Shown here: one piece after another, positions 10,861 to 21,639 of the stretch | Numbering within the stretch: the first letter of the stretch is position 1 | Layout: each line of letters begins with the position of its first letter | DNA from: Balanoglossus misakiensis | Lineage: Eukaryota > Hemichordata | DNA: 64,000 bases | Reading direction: 5' to 3' | Assembly (NCBI GenBank): GCA_040954595.2 | Contig: CM082592.2 | Location: 2,232,001 to 2,296,000 of the forward strand | Made by a program: the position numbers and the translations under genes | Notes under the pieces: model-generated | Database searches by the model: none | Seen by the model: the letters and a program-made list of their open reading frames with translations, nothing else | Told to the model about the DNA's origin: nothing

Positions 10861-12417
10861 CTGATGTATTTTTTGAGTCAAAGTGTAAGACTTCATTAGG
10901 TGTTCAATGCCTCCAATTGCCGAGGCTGTATCTGCTGTGGATGCCAAGATATGTGAAAGTAAGTCAAAGGTCAGCAAAGGTCACCCGAAATTTTACTGGT
11001 CCATGTCCAGCAAAAAACGTACCTCTACCTACTATTTAGCCTTTAATTAGATATGTGCTAATTAATGAGGTCAGGTGTAAGACTCCATTAGGTGTTCAAT
11101 CCCTCCCAAATGCCAAGGCTGTATGTGCTCTGGATGCTGTGATATGGGAAAGAAGGTCAAAAGTCTCCTGAGGTAACCAGCGAATACCAAGGCTGTATCT
11201 GCTGTGGATACCGAGATATGGGAAAGTAGGTCAAACATCACATGAGGTCAGCCAAAATTTGGGCTTAAAATTTTTACCCCAGAATGGTCTATGTCCAACA
11301 AAAACTAAACCTCCAACCCGATTGGTTAGCTTGGAATTAGATATGCAGAAAAATGATGTATCGGAAATAGGCCCAACAAAAACCAGACCCCTAGCTCTAT
11401 TGGTTCGCCTAGAATTAGGTATGTGCATAATTAATGAGGTCTTGTGTAAGACTCCATATGTGCTCCATCGGCCCCTCAAAAGCCAGGACTGTAACTGCTG
11501 TGGAGGCTGAGATATGGGAAAGTAGATCAAAGGTCATCCAAGGTCACCCAAAATTTGGGCATAAAAGTTTGACCCAAGAGTGGGCCATGTCCAACTAAAA
11601 CCAGACCTCTAGCCCTATTGGTTAGCCTGGAATTAGATATGCAGAAAAATGATGTTTCAGAAATAGGTCAAGGGTCATTGCCAAAATTACCAAAATATTT
11701 CTGTCATGTCCTGGCAGTATTGGTACATATGTCCACAAAATTCATGACTGTGGTGCTTTGACAAGAGGAGGTATGGGGAATATGCATATATAATTAGTTG
11801 TTTTAAAACTGGGTCAAAGGTCATGTGAAAATTGCCCCCAAAAATTGTGACAACTTCCGGTCATATGATGACTCATATCCAAAAAAAGAATTTCCGTGCT
11901 GTCAACATTTTGGCTACAAAACGGAATTTTCATTTTTCAATGGTTTTCCGATAATCCAACATGGCCGCCATAATGATCGACCAATCACAGTGCGCTTCGC
12001 AAACTTGATAGACATAGGTTAGGTGACCACATACCCCGAATCCCGTAACTCGGCAATGGCTGGTTCTGGAGAAGAAGATTTTTAAAGTTTTAAGTAGTTT
12101 TTCAGAAAAACAATTGTAGCAAAAAAACTGTATGTGTGACATCATTATTTCAATGGGGTAAAATGATGGACAGAAGGTAGGCTACCTGCACACCAAATTT
12201 GAACTCGATCGGCCCAGCAGTTTTTGAGAAGGACTCGTTTAACGATTTTCAGGAAATCCAATATGGCCGCCAGGTCACGTGACTAATTAAATATTCACGA
12301 GCCACTGCACGTCTACTCATTGGCCCCTATCACCCTACCAAGTTTCAGCCCCCTAGGTGCAGCGGTTTTCCAGATCTACCTGGCCGAATTTCTCGGAAGA
12401 AGAAGAAGAAGAAGAAT
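10861..12417 (+). mobile_element. Non-autonomous Helentron-like repeat, truncated copy A
   Basis: Built from repeated blocks of roughly 240 bp: a GTCAAAGGTCA block, an AACAAAAACCAAACC-like block, a CCTATTGGTTAGCCTGGAATTAG block and an ATGCACATAATTAATGAG block. These are followed by a different 3' part with AATATGGCCGCCA and CCAAATTTGAACTCGATC motifs and a (GAA)n tract at 12396-12415. Near-identical organisation recurs at 12418-15438 and 61.6-64 kb. The 5' end with AAAGCTGC is missing, so this copy is 5' truncated. No protein is encoded. Confidence 0.7.
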
Positions 12418-13906
12418 AATTAAAGCTGCGAGCAGCATTGTCGGGCCCAAGCGCTGATCTTGAATTATATATGCACAGTATGAATGAGAAGAAACAGAAT
12501 TTTCTATCGGATGTATTATCTCATGACATAACAAGGATGTGTGTATTTTTGCTGCTGAAATAGGGTGAAGTAGGTCAAAGGTCACCTAAGGTCACCCAAC
12601 ATTTGGGTAATTTTTTTTTACCCATACTGGTCCATGTCCAACAAAAACCGAAACTCTAGCTCTATTGGTTTGCGTGTAATTAGGTATGTGCATATTTAAT
12701 GAGGTCAGCAGGTGTCACAGGTGACCCAAAAATGTGGCTTTACATTTTGGTCCCATCCTACCAAATGCCATGGCTGTATCTGCTCTGGATGCTGAGATAT
12801 GCGAAAGTAGGTCAAAGGTCACCAGAGGTCACGCAACATTTGGGCAAAAAATTTTGATCCCATTCTGGTCCATGTCCAACAAAAACCAAACCTCTAGCTC
12901 TATTGGTTCGCCTGTAATTAGCTATGCACATAATTAATGAGGTCAGCAGAGGTCAAAGGGGTCATGAAAAGTAGCAAAATATTTTGATCACACACTAATC
13001 CACATTCATCAAAAACCAAACGTCTAGCCCTACAGGTTAGCCTGGAATTAGATATGCAGAAATAATAACGCGTGATAAGTAGGTCAAAGGTCATGTGTGA
13101 AAATCGCCAAAAAATTGTAGCACATTTTAGTCACATGACGATTGATATCCATAAAAAGAATTTGTATGCTATCAATTTTTAGACTAGAAAAAGGAATTTC
13201 AATTTTTCACTGCTTTTTACAAAATCCAATATGGCCGCCATAATCTTCGACCAATCACAATGCTCTTTGCAAACTTGATAGACATCAGTGTAGTGACCAT
13301 ACTCCTCGAATCTTGCGACTCAGTCATTGTCCGTTCTGGAGAAGAAGATTTTTGCAGATTAACTATGGTTTTTCGAAAATCCAATATGGCCGCCATAATC
13401 TTCGACCAATCACAATGATCTTCGCAAACTTGATAGACATCAGTTAGGTGACCACATACCCCAAACCCTGTGTGTCAGTTATCACCGGTTCTGGAGAAGA
13501 AGATTTTTGAAATTTAAGCCAGATTTCAGAAAAAAAATTGTAGCAAAAAAACTGCAACATTGACAGCAAAATTTCGAATTACAAAAATGATGGGTAGAAG
13601 GTAGTCTACCTGCATGCCAAATTTGAAGTCGATCTGACATGTAGTTTCTGAGATCTGAGATTTGCATTTTTTCAGAAAATCCAATATGGCCGCCAGGTCA
13701 CGTGACTAATTAAGTACTCACAAGTCACTGCACATCTACTCATAGACCTTGACCACTGTAGCAAGTTTGAGCAGTGTACCTGCAGTAGTTTCAGAGATTT
13801 AGTTGGCCGAAGAATTGACACAAGAAAAAAGAAAGAAAGAAAGAAAGAAAGAAAAACCCCAACGAAACCAATAGGGCCCAAGCGCAAGCAAGCGCTTGGG
13901 CCCTAA
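12418..13906 (+). mobile_element. Non-autonomous Helentron-like element, complete copy B
   Basis: Starts TAATTAAAGCTGCGAGCAGC followed by GTCGGGCCCAAGC, and ends in a strong hairpin at 13874-13903 (GGGCCCAAGCGC paired with GCGCTTGGGCCC) followed by TAATAAT. The 5' GGGCCCAAGC equals one arm of the 3' hairpin, the asymmetric subterminal inverted repeat expected of Helentron-type rolling-circle elements. No TIR pair or target duplication of cut-and-paste type is seen. The interior holds three AGGTCAAAGGTCA motifs and AATATGGCCGCCA blocks. A (GAAA)n tract precedes the hairpin. Family assignment is inference from structure. Confidence 0.7.
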
Positions 13907-14737
13907 TAATAATTAAAGCTGCAAGCAGCATTGTCCGGGCCCAAGCTCTATTATCTGATCTGATTATTAGATATGCACATAATTAATGAGTAGGAACATA
14001 ATGCTGTGTTTTATCCCATGAAATATCAAGGTTATATCTATGTTTGGTGTTGATATAGTGTTAAGTAGGTCAAAGGTCACCCAGAGGTCACCCACAATTT
14101 GGGCAGAAAATTTTGACCCATAGTGGTCCATGTCCAACAAAATCCAGATCTCTAGCCCTTTTGGTTAGCCCGAAATTAGGTATGCACATAAATAATGAGT
14201 TAAGCAGGTGTCACAGGTGACCCAAAACTTTGGCTTTTCATTATGGCCCCATACCTCCAAACGCCAAGGCTGTATCTGCTGTGGATGTCGAGATATGCAA
14301 AAGTAGGTCAAAGGTCATCCGAGGTCACCCAACATTTGGGCAAAAAAATTTGACCCAATACTGGTTCATGTCCAACAGAAACCAAACATCTAGGTCTATT
14401 GGTTCATCTGTAATTAGGTATGCGCATATTTAATGAGGTCAGCAGAGGTCAAAGGGGTCATGATAAGTAGCGAAATTTTTTGATCACATACAAATCCACA
14501 TACATCAAAAACCAAAATCATAGCCCTATAGGTTAGCCTGGAATTAGATATGCAGAAAAAAACGATGTGTCAAAAGTAGGTCAAAGGTCATTGCCAAAAT
14601 TACCAAAATATTTGGGGTAGGTCCTGGCAGGGATGATACCAATGTGCACAAAAATCAGAACTCTGGTACATTTAGAACACGTAGTATGAGCTATATATGC
14701 ATATATGCAGGTTCTTAAAAAAGTAGGTCAAAGGTCA
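12572..14737 (+). promoter_or_regulatory. Seven perfect DR1 motifs (AGGTCA-A-AGGTCA) inside copies B and C
   Basis: Exact AGGTCAAAGGTCA occurs at 12572, 12809, 13081, 14067, 14305, 14578 and 14725. AGGTCAAAGGGGTCA variants occur near 12948 and 14446. This 13-mer is the consensus DR1 site for HNF4, COUP-TF and RXR heterodimers. The sequence match is direct; binding or enhancer activity is not shown. Confidence 0.6.
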
Positions 14738-15379
14738 TGTGAAAATTTCCAAAATATTTGCAACATATTCTAGTCATATCACGACTCATATCCATAAAAA
14801 GAATGTGTATGCTATCTATTTTTAGACTAGAAATATGATTTCTTAATTTTCGCTGGTTTTTACAAAATCCAATATGGCCGCCATAATCTTCGACCAATCA
14901 CAACGCTCTTCGCAAACTTGATAGACATCAGTTAGGTGATGTCATACCCTAAATCCCATGACTCGGTTATTGCCGGTTCTGGAGAAGAAGATTTTTGAAG
15001 ATTTTACTGTACTTTTTCGAAAATCCAATATGGCGGCCAAGGTCACGTGACCGCTCAGGATTTTATTGTCAATTTTTGAAGGGCAGAGGACATGTGTACC
15101 ATACACCAAATTTGAACTTGATTGGCCCTGTGGTTTTTGAGAAGAAGCCATTTAAACATTTTCAGAAAATCCAATATGGCCGCCAGGTCACGTGACTAAT
15201 TAAATATTCACAAGCCACTGCACATCTACTCATTGACCTTGACCACTGTAGCAAGTTTGAGAAGTGTACCTGTAGCCGTTTCAGAGATCTAGGAGAGCAA
15301 AGATTGACATAAGAATAAAGAAAGAAAAATTCCAACGAAACCAATACGGGCCCAAGCCTGGCTTGGCTTGGGCCCGTAA
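13907..15379 (+). mobile_element. Non-autonomous Helentron-like element, complete copy C
   Basis: Begins immediately after copy B with AATTAAAGCTGCAAGCAGC and GGGCCCAAGC, and ends with a hairpin at 15347-15376 (GGGCCCAAGCC with GGCTTGGGCCC). It has the same block order and nearly the same length as copy B (about 1.48 kb), so B and C form a head-to-tail pair. Such arrays are common products of rolling-circle transposition. It carries four perfect AGGTCAAAGGTCA motifs. Confidence 0.72.
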
Positions 15380-15438
15380 TAAAGAAAAATTCCAACAATA
15401 CCAATAGGGGCACAAGCCCGATAGGCTTGTGCCCCTAA
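15380..15438 (+). mobile_element. Orphan 3' hairpin end of the same element type
   Basis: Repeats the AAAGAAAAATTCCAAC lead-in of copy C and then a third hairpin, AGGGGCACAAGCC with its complement (15406-15436), but with GGGGCAC in place of GGGCCC in the stem. The stem has compensating changes on both arms, so pairing is kept while the sequence differs. It looks like a second 3' end added in tandem, or the end of a different subfamily. Confidence 0.65.
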
Positions 15439-16220
15439 AAACTACCGAGGCAACAATTTTCCGTTTTCCCCATGGGTGAACATATCTCGAAATTAAGCGC
15501 GTTGGCTATTCAATTGTTGTCTACCATTCAATTTTAATTCATTTGACTGAGTTATGTGTAGACCTAAACGTTCATGAAAATGACAATAGCAGACGCGGGT
15601 TTTCCAGCAATCCTATGGGAAAAGACAAATTGAAAGCGCTTATACAGATTGTAATTTATACTCGGTTGGCTGCTGTCTTCCACGTGGATCTATTCATGGT
15701 GTAAGGTGTGCCTCAATTCTTTACTATCAATCACGTGATCTGGCAATGTGTCCCATGGCGCAATCATTTCCAGATGACGGGCAAGCAATATTTCGGCATC
15801 CAGTAAAAGTTTTTCCGAGTATGTTTTTACTTTAGAACCGCCAAACACATAATATGTATCGGGTATGTTGCCTCATCAGCCTCGTTGCATTTCTTCTGCA
15901 CAGTCTTTGTCTGCACCACGTAAGTCCACGTTGCTGAAGTTGCCTATCATCTGGAAATTTGAATGCGAACGTAACTGCAACCTGAACGTGTCTGACGTCA
16001 TTTGATAGCGAAGAATACTTTCTATTTCATTCGACGTTTAGACCATGTAATTAGTTCTACTGTATGGAGATAGTCAATTATAGAGGCCCTGGTCTGCCTT
16101 TAGGTTTCATGTAAATCTTGACATTCTTATGATAGCAATTGGTCCAACTTGCTGCTTTGAACCATGTATTGTTTTGGCATTGTTGCATTCAATGTCGAAT
16201 ACATCCGGCTGCGATTACTC
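15439..16220. other. No gene or repeat recognised
   Basis: Mixed-composition unique-looking sequence between the Helentron-like array and the 126-bp satellite. It contains CACGTG-type E-boxes (about 15679 and 15734) but no supported coding exon. Confidence 0.4.
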
Positions 16221-17640
16221 ATATTCCGTTGTGATGCGTAGAACACACTGGCCTGAGCGAATAAGAAAGTTTTCCGGTAGACTCTGTAGATCGACTGTAT
16301 GTTCTAAAATATCCATGGGTGCTTCCAAACATCGTCGCGTTATTTGCATATTCCGTTGTGATGCGAGAACACACAGGCCGGAGCGAATAAGAAAGTTTTC
16401 CGGTAGACTCTGTAGATCGACTGTATGTTCTAAAATATCCATGGTTGCTTCCAAACATCGTCGCGTTATTTGCATATTCCGTTGTGATGCGAGAACACAC
16501 AGGCCGGAGCGAATAAGAAAGTTTTCCGGTAGACTCTGTAGATCGACGGTTTGTTCTAAAATATCCATGGGTGCTTCCAAACATCGTCGCGTTATTTGCA
16601 TATTCCGTTGTGATGCGAGAACACACAGGCCGGAGCGAATAAGAACGTTTTCCGGTAGACTCTGTAGATCGACGGTTTGTTCTAAAATATCCATGGGTGC
16701 TTCCAAACATCGTCGCGTTATTTGCATATTCCGTTGTGATGCGAGAACACACAGGCCGGAGCGAATAAGAAAGTTTTCCGGTAGACTCTGTAGATCGACT
16801 GTATGTTCTAAAATATCCATGGTTGCTTCCAAACATCGTCGCGTTATTTGCATATTCCGTTGTGATGCGAGAACACACAGGCCGGAGCGAATAAGAAAGT
16901 TTTCCGGTAGACTCTGTAGATCGACTGTTTGTTCTAAAATATCCATGGTTGCTTCCAAACAGTGTCGCGTTATTTGCATATTCCGTTGTGATGCGAGAAC
17001 ACACAGGCCGGAGCGAATAAGAAAGTTTTCCGGTAGACTCTGTAGATCGACTGTTTGTTCTAAAATATCCATGGTTGCTTCCAAACATCGTCGCGTTATT
17101 TGCATATTCCGTTGTGATGCGAGAACACACAGGCCGGAGCGAATAAGAAAGTTTTCCGGTAGACTCTGTAGATCGACTGTTTGTTCTAAAATATCCATGG
17201 TTGCTTCCAAACATCGTCGCGTTATTTGCATATTCCGTTGTGATGCGAGAACACACAGGCCGGAGCGAATAAGAAAGTTTTCCGGTAGACTCTGTAGATC
17301 GACTGTTTGTTCTAAAATATCCATGGTTGCTTCCAAACACCGTCGCGTTATTTGCATATTCCGTTGTGATGCGAGAACACACAGGCCTGAGCGAATAAGA
17401 AAGTTTTCCGGTAGACTCTGTAGTTCGACTGTTTGTTCTAAAATATCCATGGTTGCTTCCAAACACCGTCTCGTTATTTACATATTCCGTTGTGATGCAT
17501 AGAACACACAGGCCGGAGCGAATAAGAAAGTTTTCCGGTAGACTCTGTAGATCGACTGTTTGTTCTAAAATATCCATGGTTCCTTCCAAACACCGTCGCG
17601 TTATTTGCATATTCCGTTGTGATGCGAGAACACTGCGTCT
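16221..17640. repeat. 126-bp satellite array, about 11 units
   Basis: Units begin near TTCCGTTGTGATGCG at 16224, 16351, 16477, 16603, 16729, 16855, 16981, 17107, 17233, 17359 and 17485, with a partial unit at 17612. The period is 126 bp, with one-base variation in the first and eleventh units. Units differ by a few substitutions (GTATGTTC/GTTTGTTC, CATGGTTG/CATGGGTG). Because 126 is a multiple of 3, frames without stops run through the array on both strands; these are not genes. Most units hold ATTTGCAT, the POU-factor octamer, just before TTCCG. Confidence 0.93.
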
Positions 17641-17741
17641 CACGTGACTCAGTATCACTAGTCTAACGTCAACGCGAACGTGGGTTCTACGCGTTCACGT
17701 AAAACGTGTAGCCGAACCTGTCTATTGTCACTGTAAAGTAT

Positions 17742-17850
17742 AAAGTAATACCGTTACTCCACCAGGGCAATGGGGTGACTAATACCGTTACACGGCCAGA
17801 GCAATGGGGTGATTAATACCGTTACTCAAGAAAGGCAATGGGGTGAGGCT
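17742..17850. repeat. 34-bp minisatellite, left part
   Basis: Three units of TAATACCGTTACnC...GGCAATGGGGTGA (about 17743, 17780 and 17814). Two more units lie at 18866-18925, on the far side of the Harbinger-like copy, so the array was split by that insertion. Confidence 0.8.
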
Positions 17851-18865
17851 CCTCACACCTCAATTATAAATTTCTTAAAGAAATTTATAATTTCTTAAAG
17901 AAATTCATAATTAAAGTGTATACATTTGTTATATTGTTGCAATAAAGAATTCTATGACTAAATTAAAATGACAAGTCAGTACAATAGTTGGTAGGATTGG
18001 TAAAACAAGAAAAGTGTAGGGGGTGGGTGTGGGAGGGGGTGTCCCCTCCCTCATAAGAAAATCTTGTAAAATACAGTACCCAAAGTTGCATTTTAAAGGG
18101 GAAATCCGCTGTAGCTGATTTCTACATAATTTGGTAGCTTTGATGTATTTGCATATTTTTCATGGGTTATAGCTCATGAAAACTGTCAATAGATGACAAA
18201 TTTTCGACTTTGCTGATGATTGTTGATCAACTGATGCAAAGAACAAACAATAGCTATGAAAATACGCCTAGTCTGTCGCCCAGTGACACCACTCGGAGAA
18301 TGGTATCACCCACACCATGGTGGGCGGAAGTTGCTCCTGGCGCTTTTTTTTCCCATGATTCAAATTACAGTAAACGCCATATTGGAAATTCTGCCAACTT
18401 TCCCTAGATTTTGTAAAAAATCGCGCGACCTATACATGGCGAATATGTTTTTTTCTGAAAGAGAAACATCAAAGCTACCAAATTATGTAGAAATCAGCTA
18501 CAGCGGATTTCCCCTTTAAGCAAATTAAGTCAATGTTGGGGAGGACAAACTTTACTTTTGCCACTCCACTCAAAGTAAGCATCGGTGGGGTGGGGTGGCA
18601 AGTACTCTGCCCTGGTACACTAGACAAACCAGCCAATAAATTAAATGTGGCAAAGAATGGAGGGGGTGGGTGTCCCCCTCCCACATTAGAAAATTTTGTA
18701 AAATAAAGGGCGAGAAACTGCAATTTTATGGACTCGGTGGCAAAAGTATATGACCCCCCTAAACGTTTAAAAAAAGGTGACCCCCCCCCCTTTTGGATTT
18801 CAAAATTAAAGTGACCCCCTTGGTCTTTGCCAACCACCCCCAGTCGTAAAAAAATGAACGGTCCC
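17851..18865 (+). mobile_element. PIF/Harbinger-like MITE, left-truncated copy
   Basis: Shares internal sequence with the element at 21974-23000: GAGGCTCCTCA, TCAATTATAAATTTCTTAAAG, the GGGTGGGTGTGGGAGGGGGTGTCC block (twice) and AAACGTTTAAAAAAAG. It ends at the same right terminus (GAACGGTCCC) followed by TAA. The left TIR is missing. It sits in the 34-bp minisatellite and itself contains the TTAA MITE at 18097-18515. No transposase is encoded. Confidence 0.7.
18097..18515. mobile_element. TTAA-flanked MITE, 419 bp, TIR about 50 bp
   Basis: Starts AGGGGAAATCCGCTGTAGCT and ends with the exact complement; the arms match for about 50 bp up to the AGCTTTGATG block. TTAA lies on both sides (18093-18096 and 18516-18519), the target used by piggyBac-type transposases. 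A second, interrupted copy is at 47558-48215. It is inserted inside the Harbinger-like repeat. Confidence 0.85.
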
Positions 18866-18925
18866 TAATACCGTTACTCAAACAAGGGAATGGGGTGACT
18901 AATACCGTTGCACAGCCAGGGCATT
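18866..18925. repeat. 34-bp minisatellite, right part
   Basis: Two further AATACCGTTxC...GGGxAATGGGGTGACT units, continuing the array at 17742-17850 after the inserted element. Confidence 0.75.
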
Positions 18926-19404
18926 ATCTGCCATAACTCTAACAGCGGCCTTTGGAAAACTTACACAATTTCATTTTCCAACTTAATTTTCCACCGTCTT
19001 TGTTTCTCACACTTCTGGCCGCTGGGAGTGTGGGATAGAGAGTGTGGGATCAAATTGATCCCACACCCTGTGTTAATGCGCACACACACAGCTGTTATCT
19101 GACACGAGCTCTGATTGGATAATGATATTCATACCCCTCAGAATGAGCAAATATTACCCAATTGTGTGTATTTTCTAGATATCACGTGAATTAATGCCAC
19201 TGGAAACAATCTCCATATTTTAATGTGTTGAGCACATTTTTATAGCATGCGTGTACTGTAAACTCGTGATGAAATGGGGACTATGTTTTGCGGGGCGGAT
19301 CAATATATGACTGGTCATGCAGTTATCCGTTGGTATCTTATAGATTTAGTTCTTTTATTGTAAATAAACGTTAATATCGCAAATTTCTGGTCGTGTGAGA
19401 AAAA

Positions 19405-19489
19405 GAATCTCACACACCAAGGACCTGGGATCATATTTCTCACACTCTTGTGAGAAATACGATCCCAGGTCCTTGGGAGTGTGAGATTC
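19405..19489. repeat. 85-bp near-perfect hairpin
   Basis: Arms of about 40 bp (GAATCTCACACACCAAGGAC... and its complement ...GTCCTTGGGAGTGTGAGATTC) enclose a loop of about 4 bases, with only a few mismatches. The neighbouring sequence at 19027-19064 has a related shorter palindrome (GTGTGGGATCAAATTGATCCCACAC). It could be a foldback element core, or a small-RNA precursor if transcribed. Confidence 0.8.
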
Positions 19490-20210
19490 TATTAACCCCT
19501 CCGTTGTGGCTATTTTTACAGTATTTTTTTCCTGTATAGTATAATTTACCTGGGACAAAATAGAGTATATAGAAATCCGTCACGTTTAAAGAAACAAGTC
19601 CACTTTATGCGTGTTTAAGTCGCTTTATTGATAAGTTCATAAAATCACATTTACGATTATTTAACAGGAGAGCTATTTTTTGTGTTTACTTCTTCGCTAT
19701 GTCTTCATCCAACATCATAATCTCAGCCAAAAATTGTGTTCACAATTACGGCATGTACAACTCACGAGCTGTGCAGATAAAACATGTACAAAAAATAAAT
19801 TCATCTTCATCACATTTGTGTGGTCCTAAATACAAGAGCAAGGACTAAATTTTGTATGGTATGTGTTTCAATTGCTGGTAGACTATTACGGCCCTGAAGT
19901 GACAATGTCATAACTGACATACAAAACGTGCTTATGAATAATGAAACGGATATGAACAGCAATGGCTATTGTCAATTTTATTGCTTTCTTTTATCAATGC
20001 TTTCACTCCGACACTATATGTGCCTCAAAAGACGAAAATAATCATAGTATCACAATTTGTGCAAAAGGTGGACTGAAGAAATGAGGTCATTTGTATCTGT
20101 GCGCACAGAAATTAATCACACACCTCTGTGGAGACTAAAAAGTGCGTGGACCGGCTGTCATTTTTGCCTAACTTGTTACGAAGCCAATAAATTTGAACAT
20201 TTTACATTAC
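19490..20210. other. No gene seen; likely 3' flank of the minus-strand cysteine-rich gene
   Basis: AT-rich, no supported exon. It lies downstream (minus strand) of the exons at 20211-21598 and could hold the last exon or 3' UTR, but no clear stop-bearing exon was identified. Confidence 0.35.
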
Positions 20211-20811
20211 CACAGTAGTCTGTACATCCGGGGCAGTAACAATGAGCTACAGTTCTGCCACACCAGCCGAATTCAGAGCAGCAATAAGCGGTGTCACTGT
20301 ATGGGTTGCATTCGGCGGGGTCACCGTTGGGCAACGGATAATCGGCACCACACCTCCCATCATCGCGCCATTTTCTAACTTTGAAATGAAATGCAAAAAA
20401 AAAAAAAAAGATTAAGACGACAGTGTGGGTGAATGAAAGAATGAATGAAAGAATGAATGAATGAGCGAGCGAGCGAGTGAGTGAGATAAATTTTACCTAA
20501 CAATTCTATAAACCATTTCAGCCCAATGGGTCTATCATTATCTATCATTATATATAAACGAAAATGCAATATGGCCACCATGCGTGGGATCACTTGTTGG
20601 CAAATCACGCCTTTGAATACTAAATTACTGTTAATATTGCCATACATACTGCTATAATTGGTACAGCTGGGGCAATCACAGTGCAAAGTTGTATTGCCAC
20701 ACCATCCAGTTGCTGAACAGCACGGTGCTAAACTGTTTGGATCACCTTCCCCGGGATTGAAATTTGGCAACTTACGATTTGGTCCACACCGACCATCTGA
20801 TCGCCAAGGCA
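20211..20811 (-). CDS. Two exons coding a WRxDGRCG cysteine-rich (hevein-like pattern) domain, partial gene
   Basis: Minus-strand exons at 20650-20811 (162 bp) and 20211-20374 (about 164 bp). The first encodes PWRSDGRCGPN...CCSATGWCGNTTLHCDC..CTNY, the second WRDDGRCGADYPLPNGDPAEC...CCSEFGWCGRTVAHCYCPGCTDY. The repeated order WR-DGRCG, CCS-GWCG, HC-C-C-Y is a disulfide-rich module seen in secreted proteins of marine deuterostomes and resembles chitin-binding hevein folds; that likeness is inference. The first exon has an acceptor (ttgacag) and a donor (GTATGT) in phase 1-1, so modules can be shuffled; the second has donor GTAATG. Between them lie a (GAATGAAA)n/(GAGC)n tract (20427-20485) and ordinary intron. 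A signal peptide and start exon were not found. Confidence 0.7.
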
Positions 20812-21138
20812 CTGTCAAGAGGGAATGTGAAAATGAGTACTTGCTGGGTGATATGTATTGATCGTTTACGAAATGGTTTTGAAAAAAATTGCCATTTTTC
20901 TCTTAAAAAATAATGGGCATTCATATATTGATACAGTGGTTGATAATATGATCTCTGGTATATTGGACATTGGCATGATGGTCGTGCACACAGTTGGGAA
21001 TGCCCCATTGATTTAGTGTTTTGATACCAGGATCATTTTATAGGGGTCATTGGTATAATGGGCCTTCATCTAATGGTCACAGAGTTGCCATTGATATGAC
21101 GATCATTGATATAATTATGGTCCTACCATGCCCTATAC

Positions 21139-21598
21139 AGTCAGCGCAGTCCGTGCCCCAAGCACAGCTTTTAGTTTGCCAGCCATCACTACCGTCATCA
21201 CACGTTCCGTCGTGGCTAGAGAAACATGTATTGGAACACACTGGAGAGAGAAATAACAATCAACACGTTTGTACGACTTCCCCCTTGGCTATACCAAGAA
21301 ATACAATTCAGAAAGTGAAAGAATGTTAACGTCTGTCACATTTTCCCATATCGGTCTATGTTCATACTCTGAAACATTGGCCTGAAATTAGCATATTTTA
21401 TCACTATGCAAATGACATTTGACTTGGGCATGCGATGCCAAAGTGAAGATTAAGTGTACCAACCCCTTGGTCCACAGTCTTTACAGTCCGTGCCAATTAA
21501 GCAGTCGCGGATTGGTATTCCGGGTTCTTTCGTCTCTCTCCTATCCTGAAAGAAGCCATTATCCGAATGTAGTACGCAATTTTCATTACAGATGCGAC
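21139..21598 (-). CDS. Two exons coding a C-x-TC...GTDCxDC cysteine-rich module, same gene
   Basis: Minus-strand exons at 21464-21598 (135 bp, acceptor tttccag) and 21139-21240 (102 bp, acceptor tctccag, donor GTATAG). The first encodes CNENCVLHSDNGFF...CLIGTDCKDCG, the second CSNTCFSSHDGTCDDG...CAWGTDCADC. Both share spacing C-x3-C, an acidic Gly-rich middle, and C-x-x-GTDC-x-DC, a small extracellular module that often sits beside the WRxDGRCG module in marine-invertebrate proteins. Both exons are multiples of 3, consistent with module shuffling. They lie just upstream (minus strand) of the hevein-like exons and probably belong to the same transcript. The 5' part of the gene would lie beyond the DIRS remnant at 21.6-23.9 kb. 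Confidence 0.68.
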
Positions 21599-21639
21599 CT
21601 GGAAAGATAACTCTCTCTTACATGCTGTGAAGATAATGG

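Noticed and set aside
13828-13853. (GAAA)n and other short tracts as regulatory elements
   Set aside because: Simple repeats that precede the 3' hairpins in several copies; no specific signal beyond that.
12418-15438. CRISPR-like array
   Set aside because: Regularly repeated blocks, but units are about 240 bp, diverged and without spacer structure; the genome is eukaryotic.
16129-17658. Three long open frames (457, 415 and 479 codons) across the 126-bp array
   Set aside because: They exist on both strands only because the unit length is a multiple of three and lacks stops; no domain, composition or splice support.
18475-18837. 120-codon minus-strand frame
   Set aside because: Runs through the TTAA MITE arm and G/C homopolymers of the Harbinger-like repeat.
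21019-21329. Plus-strand 102-codon frame over the cysteine-rich exon
   Set aside because: Antisense to the well-supported GTDC module exon with splice sites on the minus strand.
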